A stretch of 64,000 nucleotides of DNA from Ridgeia piscesae (taxonomy: Eukaryota > Annelida > Polychaeta > Sabellida > Siboglinidae): positions 306,501 through 370,500 of the forward strand of contig JAODUO010000869.1 in assembly GCA_025642075.2 (NCBI GenBank). The letters are read 5' to 3'. Below are positions 13,101-25,100 of the stretch, one piece after another. The notes below the pieces were generated by a model. The model was given only the letters and a program-made list of their open reading frames with translations, did no database searches and was not told the DNA's origin. The position numbers and the translations under genes are program-made. The first letter of the stretch is position 1. Every line of letters starts with the position of its first letter.

Positions 13101-16100
13101 CCACTTGGTGGATAGAGTGTGTAACATGTGACAGTGCCTGGTTGAGTTCACTTGGTGGATAGAGTGTGTAACATTGTGACGTGCTGGTTGATTCCACTTG
13201 GTGGATAGAGTGTTCAACATGAGCATTGCCTGGTTGAGTCCACTTGGTGGATAAGTGTTAACATGGCAGCCCTGGTTGAGTCACTTGGGATAGAGTGTAA
13301 CATGGCAGTGCCTGGTTGAGTCCACTTGGTGGATAGAGTGTGTAACATTGTGACAGTGCCTGGTTGAGTCCACTTGGTGGATAGAGTGTGTAACATGGAC
13401 AGTGCCTGGTTGAGTCCACTTGGTGGATAGAGTGTGTAACATTGTGCAGTGCCTGGTTGAGTCCACTTGGTGGATAGAGTGTGTAACATGGCAGTGCCTG
13501 GTTGAGTCCACTTGGTGGATAGAGTGTGTAACATTGTGCAGTGCCTGGTTGAGTTCACTTGGTGGATAGAGTGTGTAACATTTGACAGTGCCTGGTTGAG
13601 TCCACTTGGTGGATAGAGTGTGTAACATGACAGTGCCTGGTTGAGTCCACTTGGTGGATAGAGTGTGTAACATGACAGTGCCTGGTTGAGTCCACTTGGT
13701 GGATAGAGTGTGAACATGACAGTGCCTGGTTGAGTCCACTTGGTGGATAGAGTGTGTAACATGACAGTGCCTGGTTGAGTCCACTTGGTGGATAGAGTGT
13801 GTAACATGACAGTGCCTGGTTGAGTCCACTTGGTGGATAGAGTGTGTAACATGACAGTGCCTGGTTGAGTCCACTTGGTGGATAGAGTGTGTAACATGAC
13901 AGTGCCTGGTTGAGTCCACTTGGTGGATAGAGTGTGTAACATGACAGTGCCTGGTTGAGTCCACTTGGTGGATAGAGTGTGTAACATGGACAGTGCCTGG
14001 TTGAGTCCACTTGGTGGATAGAGTGTGTAACATGGCAGTGCCTGGTTGAGTCCACTTGGTGGATAGAGTGTGTAACATGGCAGTGCCTGGTTGAGTCCAC
14101 TTGGTGGATAGAGTGTGTAACATGGCAGTGCCTGGTTGAGTCCACTTGGTGGATAGAGTGTGTAACATGACAGTGCCTGGTTGAGTCCACTTGGTGGATA
14201 GAGTGTGTAACATGGCAGTGCCTGGTTGAGTCCACTTGGTGGATAGAGTGTGTAACATGGCAGTGCCTGGTTGAGTCCACTTGGTGGATAGAGTGTGTAA
14301 CATGGCAGTGCCTGGTTGAGTCCACTTGGTGGATAGAGTGTGTAACATGGCAGTGCCTGGTTGAGTCCACTTGGTGGATAGAGTGTGTAACATGACAGTG
14401 CCTGGTTGAGTCCACTTGGTGGATAGAGTGTGTAACATGACAGTGCCTGGTTGAGTCCACTTGGTGGATAGAGTGTGTAACATGGCAGTGCCTGGTTGAG
14501 TCCACTTGGTGGATAGAGTGTGTAACATGGCAGTGCCTGGTTGAGTCCACTTGGTGGATAGAGTGTGTAACATGCAGTGCCTGGTTGAGTCCACTTGGTG
14601 GATAGAGTGTGTAACATGACAGTGCCTGGTTGAGTCCACTTGGTGGATAGAGTGTGTAACATGACAGTGCCTGGTTGAGTCCACTTGGTGGATAGAGTGT
14701 GTAACATGACAGTGCCTGGTTGAGTCCACTTGGTGGATAGAGTGTGTAACATGACAGTGCCTGGTTGAGTCCACTTGGTGGATAGATGTGTAACATGACA
14801 GTGTCTGGTTGAGTCCACTTGGTGGATAGAGTGTGTAACATGACAGTGCCTGGTTGAGTCCACTTGGTGGATAGAGTGTGTAACATGACAGTGCCTGGTT
14901 GAGTCCACTTGGTGGATAGAGTGTAACATGACAGTGCCTGGTTGAGTCCACTTGGTGGATAGAGTGTGTAACATGGCAGTGCCTGGTTGAGTCCACTTGG
15001 TGGATAGAGTGTGTAACATGACAGTGCCTGGTTGAGTCCACTTGGTGGATAGAGTGTGTAACATGACAGTGCCTGGTTGAGTCCACTTGGTGGATAGAGT
15101 GTAACATGACAGTGTCTGGTTGAGTCCACTTGGTGGATAGAGTGTGTAACATGACAGTGCCTGGTTGAGTCCACTTGGTGGATAGAGTGTGTAACATGAC
15201 AGTGCCTGGTTGAGTCCACTTGGTGGATAGAGTGTGTAACATGACAGTGCCTGGTTGAGTCCACTTGGTGGATAGAGTGTAACATGACAGTGCCTGGTTG
15301 AGTCCACTTGGTGGATAGAGTGTGTAACATGACAGTGTCTGGTTGAGTCCACTTGGTGGATAAGTCCACTTGGTGGATAGAGTGTGTAACATGGCAGTGC
15401 CTGGTTGAGTCCACTTGGTGGATACAGTGTAACAAACTGTTGATGACATTCACTGAGATCCACTATTGATGTGGGAGCGAGTGATGTAGAGGAAACAAAA
15501 GCAACAACGGCAAATCAATAGAGTCGTGTAGTAAACAAGTGGTGTAAACTCATTACAGGTTGTCACTGAATCACAACTAGGTATTTGGAGATATCCTACA
15601 AATCTCTGCATATCTCACTGCTTAGATGTTATTACTACTAGGTTTGATGAGTTTGATTCGATGGTAGATTGTAGTGGATGTGTGGGCCGCCACACTAGCG
15701 AGTTTGATTGTTGTCACTGTACTTCACTAATGTCAACCATTACTGGCAGTTAATATAGACATAACACATAGGAAATAATTTAATTATGCACCTGTTCATA
15801 ATAATCACCATGGGAAACTGATACCATGGAGATTGGCATGGGCATGGACAGTACTTAAGATGTTTAATTTGCCCATGATGTTTACAGTATTTAACATTTG
15901 ATTGGGAATCTAAGAAGAAATTGTTCTTCAATCCATTAACAAAAACATTGATAAGAGTAGAATTTCATATTGTGTTTACTGATGATAGTTTGCTTTTGGG
16001 TCATGTACAGCACGGATCCTTGACTGCTGCTTTGCTATTTAGCCATCCTCACGTGTCAGGGGTCACTGTGGCTGATTATGTCAGTATCAGCATTCACTAC

Positions 16101-19100
16101 CCGTGGCACATCGCTTGGAAAAACTCTTCCTTTAACATCAGCTAATGAAATCGCCCATGATGCGTGTGGTCGGCCTGCGTTCATGTGATATAATGTTGGG
16201 TGATTTCAGCCACACAATGTTTAGGACGCGTTATATTGGGATTCCCACCAGTTGTGTATCCATCTTTAAATTGGAGCGATTATTTGCACTGTTCCTATGG
16301 CTGATGCAGTAATGAATGGCAAAGTCAACTGGTAGAATTGTATAGTTCAACTCTGCTCACTTCCCTGCTTGTGAGGATGTATTCAGCTGATGTGTTAATC
16401 TCTCAAACTGCAAGGACTAAGAGTGAGACAAGAAGATTCAGATTGTGTACGATTGTGTGAGAGCATGAGAGGTAGATTCAGACAGTGTGAGATTGTGTAG
16501 GTAGGTAGATTCAGACAGTGTGAGATTGTGTAGGTAGGTAGATTCAGACAGTGTGAGATTGTGTAGGTAGGTAGATTCAGACAGTGTGAGATTGTGTAGG
16601 TAGGTAGATTCAGACAGTGTGAGATTGTGTAGGTAGATAGATTCAGACAGTGTGAGATTGTGTAGGTAGATAGATTCAGACAGTGTGAGATTGTGTAGGT
16701 AGGTAGATTCAGACAGTGTGAGATTGTGTAGGTAGATAGATTCAGACAGTGTGAGATTGTGTAGGTAGGTAGATTCAGACAGTGTGAGATTGTGTAGGTA
16801 GGTAGAGTGAGACAGTGTGAGATTGTGTAGGTATGTAGATTCAGACAGTGTGAGATTGTGTAGGTAGATAGATTCAGACAGTGTGAGATTGTGTAGGTAG
16901 ATAGATTCAGACAGTGTGAGATTGTGTAGGTAGGTAGATTCAGACAGTGTGAGATTGTGTAGGTAGGTAGATTCAGACAGTGTGAGATTGTGTAGGTAGA
17001 TAGATTCAGACAGTGTGAGATTGTGTAGGTAGATAGATTCAGACAGTGTGAGATTGTGTAGGTAGATAGATTCAGACAGTGTGAGATTGTGTAGGTAGAT
17101 AGATTCAGACAGTGTGAGATTGTGTAGGTAGATAGATTCAGACAGTGTGAGATTGTGTAGGTAGATAGATTCAGACAGTGTGAGATTGTGTAGGTAGGTA
17201 GATTCAGACAGTGTGAGATTGTGTAGGTAGATAGATTCAGACAGTGTGAGATTGTGTAGGTAGATAGATTCAGACAGTGTGAGATTGTGTAGGTAGATAG
17301 ATTCAGACAGTGTGAGATTGTGTAGGTAGGTAGATTCAGACAGTGTGAGATTGTGTAGGTAGGTAGATTCAGACAGTGTGAGATTGTGTAGGTAGGTAGA
17401 TTCAGACAGTGTGAGATTGTGTAGGTAGGTAGATTCAGACAGTGTGAGATTGTGTAGGTAGGTAGATTCAGACAGTGTGAGATTGTGTAGGTAGGTAGAT
17501 GAGACAGTGTGAGATTGTGTAGGTAGGTAGATTCAGACAGTGTGAGATTGTGTAGGTAGGTAGAGTGAGACAGTGTGAGATTGTGTAGGTAGGTAGATTC
17601 AGACAGTGTGTGGTTATGAAGGTAGATAGATTCAGACAGTGTGAGATTGTGTAGGTAGATAGATTCAGACAGTGTGAGATTGTGTAGGTAGGTAGATTCA
17701 GACAGTGTGAGATTGTGTAGTTAGGTAGATTCAGACAGTGTGAGATTGTGTAGGTAGGTAGATTCAGACAGTGTGAGATTGTGTAGGTAGGTAGATTCAG
17801 ACAGTGTGAGATTGTGTAGGTAGGTAGATTCAGACAGTGTGAGATTGTGTAGGTAGGTAGATTCAGACAGTGTGAGATTGTGTAGGTAGGTAGATTCAGA
17901 CAGTGTGAGATTGTGTAGGTAGGTAGATTCAGACAGTGTGAGATTGTGTAGGTAGGTAGATTCAGACAGTGTGAGATTGTGTAGGTAGGTAGATTCAGAC
18001 AGTGTGAGATTGTGTAGGTAGATAGATTCAGACAGTGCGAGATTGTGTAGGTAGATAGATTCAGACAGTGTGAGATTGTGTAGGTAGATAGATTCAGACA
18101 GTGTGAGATTGTGTAGGTAGGTAGATTCAGACAGTGTGAGATTGTGTAGGTAGGTAGATTCAGACAGTGTGAGATTGTGTAGGTAGGTAGATTCAGACAG
18201 TGTGAGATTGTGTAGGTAGGTAGATTCAGACAGTGTGAGATTGTGTAGGTAGATAGATTCAGACAGTGCGAGATTGTGTAGGTAGATAGATTCAGACAGT
18301 GTGAGATTGTGTAGGTAGATAGATTCAGACAGTGTGAGATTGTGTAGGTAGGTAGATTCAGACAGTGTGAGATTGTGTAGGTAGATAGATTCAGACAGTG
18401 TGAGATTGTGTAGGTAGATAGATTCAGACAGTGTGAGATTGTGTAGGTAGGTAGATTCAGACAGTGTGAGATTGTGTAGGTAGGTAGATTCAGACAGTGT
18501 GAGATTGTGTAGGTAGATAGATTCAGACAGTGTGAGATTGTGTAGGTAGGTAGATTCAGACAGTGTGAGATTGTGTAGGTAGATAGATTCAGACAGTGTG
18601 AGATTGTGTAGGTAGATAGATTCAGACAGTGTGAGATTGTGTAGGTAGGTAGATTCAGACAGTGTGAGATTGTGTAGGTAGGTAGATTCAGACAGTGTGA
18701 GATTGTGTAGGTAGATAGATTCAGACAGTGTGAGATTGTGTAGTTACCAGGTAGATAGAGTGAGACAGTGGTGAGATTGTCATGAAATGAATCATGTGAC
18801 ATGGTTTGTAGACTCGAGCGTTGCGGCGGCAGCTGCGGACTCAAACAGCACGCGGCAGACATTCGCTGCGTGTAAGGTGTGTGGAGACAAGGCATCAGGC
18901 TATCACTACGGCGTGACGTCCTGTGAAGGATGCAAGGTAAGCAGACTTCAACATACAATAGTTTACTGCATTATGGTTGGTCTTCATAGATGTGACTTGA
19001 GATGCATGACGGCAGCAACCACATTTCTGTTTTGGAAAGAAATTGAAGGTTGAGCTGACCTTCACAACACAGTAGTTAAAAACAGTTGTCAGCTGAATTT

Positions 19101-22100
19101 CTTTGTTACTTTTTACATTTCGGAGTAGACGTCTTAGAAGTAATGTCACCCTACCCCACCCAGTGAGCCTGGTCACGCCTGGCCGCACACCTGTAGATGT
19201 TGGTTCTTGTTTCCTTGCGTCTACAAAGATAAATTTTTTGCAAGTTCACTGAGGCATCATGCCAGACCATGACTCACATTCACAAAGATGAGCCATTCAT
19301 TGCATGTGGCACTGGCAGTCAGTTTAAAGATGTAATTCACAGTTTTGGTTGCTAGTGGCTGATGTTTATTGTATATGATGTGAGAAATAACAGCAGAATT
19401 TTACTGACGATATGTATATTATTTTAAGAGATATATATATGTATATATAAATGAAGTGGTTGACCTATGCTCTCTTTAGGCTAATAATTATATATATATA
19501 TATACACGCACGCATGCATGCATGCACGCACGCACGCACGCATGCACACACACACACACACACACACAATTACGAACTGTTTAATCTTTTGAAAGCAAAA
19601 CAGTGGCATTGTTTATGTCTTGTAGTTTATCAGCACCAGTACAATGGTTGAAGTGCACATGTTTGTCAGTAATTTATAACGTTGTTGTTATTGACATCAG
19701 TGGCTATAATGCCATCACCACTGCTCAATGATCAAGTGGACTGTGTACTGTTTTATAGTCTTCTGGCTCCCCTCTCAACACGGGGAAGGGGTGCACTGCT
19801 CTCAGAGGGCTCCGACAAGAGTGTTGACTGTTTGTCCTTGAGTGCACATTTCTAAGTAGTTGCACCGGGATGAAGCAGTGACTGGAGTACAGTACAGTAC
19901 AGTACAGTACAGTACAGACAGGACAGGACAGGACAGGACAGGACAGGACAGGACAGGACAGGACAGGACAAACTGGCCCTGTCCACATCCTGCTCTCTTT
20001 TTTTATCTATCATACATTACTGATTCCTAGAAATCAAGTGTGGAAGTTGCTGTGTACAGTGAATTCCTGTTAATCCAGATTAAAATAATTGGATGTCTTC
20101 TTATTAAAAACAGAATTTGCAATCTCAAAACTTCATTTCTTTGGATGGTTTGATTGAGCCACCCGTATCTCTGAAGCAGATTAACTTGCAGATGACACTG
20201 GTATCATGATAACAGTGACAGGTCTGTCAGTTACACATTGTGACAGGTCTGTCAGTTACGCATGGTGACAGGTCTGTCAGTTTCACATTGTGACTGGTTG
20301 TCCCGTGACTGTAGGTTCACACCTTCATTTAGGGGTCGTCTCGTATCTTCACAAACTACACAAAATCACTTTTAGAATTAATCTAAGCCACATTGCGACA
20401 GGTCTGTCAGTTACACATTGCGACAGGTCTGTCAGTTACACATTGCGACAGGTCTGTCAGTTACACATTGCGACAGGTATGTCAGTTACGCATTGCGACA
20501 GGTCTGTCAGTTACACATTGCGACAGGTCTGTCAATTATACATTGCGACAGGTCTGTCAGTTACGCATTGCGACAGGTCTGTCAATTACACATTGCGAAA
20601 GGTCTGTCATTTACACATTGCGACAGGTCTGTCAGTTACACATTGCGACAGGTCTGTCAGTTACACATTGCGACAGGTCTGTCAATTACACATTGTGACA
20701 GGTCTGTCAGTTACGCATTGCGACAGGTCTGTCAATTATACATTGCGACAGGTCTGTCAGTTATGCATTGCGATAGGTCTGTCAGTTACGCATTGCGACA
20801 GGTCTGTCAATTACACATTGCGATAGGTCTGTCAGTTACACATTGCGACAGGTCTGTCAATTACACATTGCGACAGGTCTGTCAGTTATGCATTGCGACA
20901 GGTCTGTCAGTTATGCATTGCGACAGGTCTGTCAGTTACACATTGCGACAGGTCTGTCAATTATACATTGCGACAGGTCTGTCAGTTACGCATTGTGATA
21001 GGTCTGTCAGTTACGCATTGCGACAGGTCTGTCAGTTACACATTGCGACAGGTCTGTCAGTTACAGGTCTGTCAGTTACACATTGCGATAGGTCTGTCAG
21101 TTACAGGTCTGTCAGTTACACATTGCGACAGGTCTGTCAGTTACACATTGCGACAGGTCTGTCAGTTACACATTGCGACAGGTCTGTCAGTTACACATTG
21201 CGACAGGTCTGTCAGTTACACATTGCGACGGGTCTGTCAGTTACACATTGCGACGGGTCTGTCAGTTACACATTGCGACGTGTCTGTCAGTTACACATTG
21301 CGACAGGTCTGTCAGTTACACATTGCGACAGGTCTGTCAGTTACACATTGCGACAGGTCTGTCAGTTACACATTGTGTGTTGTGCTGGCTGCACTAATAG
21401 TTATGTTGTATGCCACCAGGGTTTCTTCCGCCGCAGTATCCAGAAGCAGATAGAGTACCGGTGCTTGCGAGACGGCAAGTGTATGGTGATCCGCCTCAAC
21501 CGCAACCGCTGCCAGTACTGCCGCTTCAAGAAGTGTCTCGCCGTCGGCATGTCCCGTGACTGTAGGTTCACACCTTCGTTTAGGGGTCATCTCGTATCTT
21601 CACAAACTACATGAAATTATTTTAGAATTGATCTAAGCCACTATCCACACCCACCAGTGTGATCCAGAATGACTTCCAAAAGCGTCTATCATAATTTTCC
21701 ATGCATTATGCATGGAAAATTATGATAGATGCACCCCAGCTTGAAAAATTCTCATTGAATTCATATATTACCTTGCACAATGAGCCTTCCAACTTTTGGC
21801 ATCAACCCTGCATTTCCCCATTTCTGATGGTTAGCCTGAAGTGTGGCTCAGGGTATAATAGTTTTATCCGTCAGCCTGACCAACCACCACCCACCCACCT
21901 GCACAAAATGATAAAAATTTGTTTTTGTGGAATTTGTGAACTTTTGCAAAGCCCCCTTATCTTGTCATCTGTCTGTCTGTTTCACCTGTTTCTGTCTGTC
22001 TTTGTGAGTGTGTCTGGGCTGGGGTTGAAGGACCTGTGTACTGGGTAATGATTGAGTGAACACACAGTGTCTAATGGGGGGGTTGTATTCACCCATATTG

Positions 22101-25100
22101 GTCTTGTGTTCGAGCTTCATGCTGTGTTTATGGTGTCAGCATTTAAGTACCAGTTAACTTATCCAAAACCTTCCAGTAATTGTTCCATGGTCTTTAATCA
22201 CACATCAAAACTGAACTAGTTAATGCTCCCCCACCCCTTCCTGCGCTATGACAGGAATAAAAAGTAGCTATAACGGCAAGTAGCTGTAATGGCAAGACAC
22301 AATTCATACAACCAAATGCTGTTCCACCTGTGGTATAAGGATGGCGTTTAGTACTACTGTCTACTACAGTGACATCACTTGACAGTCAACAGCTCACTGA
22401 GCTGACACCCCAGGGCAGACAATGTTTACTGTGTGTGGAGCCTGGAGCTTTCAGTGTTCTTGTTCAGGCATGCAGTGCTGCTGTAGGACAGATGCATACA
22501 TGTTGTTGTATAACTTATAAAGTGCAATTTGTCTGAGGTGTTTCCCATTTGTTGGACATATTGGAAGTCATCGTTACTAGCATGGCTAACTTGTTTCTAC
22601 ATACCCTGTAGTAGATATGTTATTATTAAATATAATGTCTAATTGGCTTATGTCAGGTGAACTTGGTCCTCATATATAGTCTTTTGACTAAAATATGTAG
22701 GATACCTGTACTATGCAATATTGACAATTGCAAGTTGTATTTATTTTTAATGATTACTATGTGGTTGTATATAAAATGAAAATAAAATAAAAATTGTCAG
22801 TGGTAGACATTTTGAGAACTAATCAATTAATGCAATTTTTTCTAAAAATGCTATATAGTAAGAATGACTAAATAGACGGGTATGTAGTAGAGGTGTGATG
22901 AAAATACAACACATTTTCATATCAACCTTGTTATCTACTTACTATCAATAACCAACATGCTGTCATTAATTGTTATAATGTATGTATGTATGTATTTCAG
23001 AATTGGTATTTACAAGTGTTACAATTTAATTTAAACACTTATTAAAACAAAATAAGTATTAATAAAAAATCAGTCATATTAAATTTTGCTCGTGGTGTAG
23101 CACACGCCAGCAGGCTTACGTTGGAGAAAAGTGGGAACAGACCAGCAGAGACTACAGTTAAGAGGTTTCGTCGTGTCTCTCCAGCAGTAAGATATGGCCG
23201 CGTTCCGAAGCGGTCGCGTAGTCTGGATGAGCAGCGGGTGAGCACCACGGGGGAGACAGACCCACCCATGGCCGAGAGTCAACAACTCGCCATCTATGAC
23301 ATCATCCTGGCTGTCTCCCAGGCACACCAGACCAACTGTGTGACGGCAGAGAAACTCAGGACTCTCACCCGGGTGCCAAAGTCTCTCGTACGTACAAACC
23401 TCATGCTGTTCCTGTAACGTTTTACTTGATTTGTCTGGTTGTGTTTGTTAACATTTCAGATTGTAGACTTTCTGTGGTTGCATCTGTTTAAATCTCTTAT
23501 ACTGTCTAATCTGTTTTAACCACTCAATTTTTAAATATATCATTATTTAATATCTTTAATTTTTTTACTTGTACTCATAAAATATACTTGTACTCAACTA
23601 CTCGTACTCAGCTTTTAGCACGGTACTTGTAATCATACTTGTACTCAACCACCATCAATGTACTCATACTCATGAACATGTACTCAGTCCCAGGCCTGGT
23701 ACACACCTTATTTGGTTGACTGTATAATTGTGTGTGCCAAAATCTCTCATACATAGTGATTTTTCCATACACACTTTAGTTTGTTGACTTTGTGTAGTTG
23801 TGTTTTACCTCTTGTATAAACTCGCCTTATTCCATTGATTTTGTATGATTGTTCATGTATACCCGCCTTATTGTGTTGACTTTACGTGGTTGCATATGTT
23901 AAATCTCATACATACCATACACACTTTTAGCTTCTCTTTGTTTGTTCGTGTGTGTTCAGAATATTTGAGTGGACACCAACATTATTTCATTTACCTTGTA
24001 TGGTTGTGTATATTAATTGTTTTTAATTTATTATCTTGACGACATGGTATTAATGAGAATGATGTAGAATAATAGTTGTCATAGTGGTTAATTTGATTAT
24101 TTAAAAATCATAACTACTCAGCTGAGACTTAAGTAACATCTCACTCAGTCCACAACATCTCACTCAGTCCACAACATCTCACTCAGTCCACAACATCTCA
24201 CTCAGTCCACAACATCTCACTCAGTCCACAACATCTCACTCAGTCCACAACATCTCACTCAGTCCACAACATCTCACTCAGTCCACAACATCTCACTCAG
24301 TCCACAACATCTCACTCAGTCCACAACATCTCACTCAGTCCACACATCTCACTCAGTCCACAGCATCTCACTCAGTCCACAGCATCTCACTCAGTCCACA
24401 ACATCTCACTCAGTCCACAACATCTCACTCAGTCCACAACATCTCACTCAGTCCACAACATCTCACTCAGTCCACAACATCTCACTCAGTCCACAACATC
24501 TCACTCAGTCCACAACATCTCACCAGCCACAACATCTCACTCAGTCCACAACATCTCACTCAGTCCACACATCTCACTCAGTCCACAACATCTCACTCAG
24601 TCCACAACATCTCCCCTCAGTCCACAACATCTCACTCAGTCCACTACATCTCCACTCCAAGTCCACAACATCTCACCCAGTCCACAACATCTCACCAGAC
24701 CACAACATCTCACTCAGTCCACGACATCTCACTCAGTCCACGACATCTCACTCAGACCACGACATCTCACTCAGACCACGACATCTCACTCAGTCCACGA
24801 CATCTCACTCAGACCACGAACATCTCACTCAGACCACAACATCTCACTCAGACCAACATCTCACTCGCCAACATCTCACTCAGACCACGAACATCTCACT
24901 CAGTCCACAGACATCTCACTCAGACCACGACATCTCACTCAGTTCACATAATCTCACTCAGACCACACACTACTCAGCCCAATCTCCTCAGCCCAACATC
25001 TACTCAGACACAACATCTCACTCAGTACCACGCATCTCACTCAGACACGAACATCTCACTCAGACCACAATATCTCACTCAGTCCAGAACATCTCACTCA

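Larger units (their letters stand above)
1981..18811 (+). other. E78 intron 1, 16.8 kb
   Basis: This very long first intron separates the A/B domain from the DNA-binding domain. It holds three hAT-like elements, a split 26-bp minisatellite, a 45/48-bp array of 3.1 kb and a 33-bp array of 2.3 kb. The stretches 1981-3430, 3751-5180, 5261-7004, 7117-7379, 9030-9513, 9842-12320 and 15434-16433 are AT-rich and contain only short meaningless open frames. A CA/GCAT-rich patch lies at 5187-5245. I see no nested gene. Confidence 0.8.
18937..21419 (+). other. E78 intron 2
   Basis: The intron holds a compound TA/GCAT/CA microsatellite, GTACA and GACAG pentanucleotide tracts, the 25-bp minisatellite and an orphan copy of the exon 3 donor region. 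The remaining segments (18937-19486, 19569-19885, 19971-20216) show nothing recognisable apart from a short C-rich patch near 19145. Confidence 0.85.

Noticed and set aside
12283..15463. Minus-strand open frames of 304 to 749 codons across the 45/48-bp array
   Set aside because: The same repeat peptide appears in all three frames because the unit lacks stops. There is no start context, domain or codon bias. They are repeat artefacts.
17468..18958. 496-codon minus-strand open frame of an 11-residue repeat
   Set aside because: It is the 33-bp minisatellite read through and lies antisense to E78 exon 2.
20418..21614. 398-codon plus-strand frame that runs from the 25-bp array into the second zinc finger
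   Set aside because: It crosses the exon 3 acceptor and donor. The upstream part is minisatellite and would give half a DNA-binding domain. The spliced model fits family knowledge exactly.
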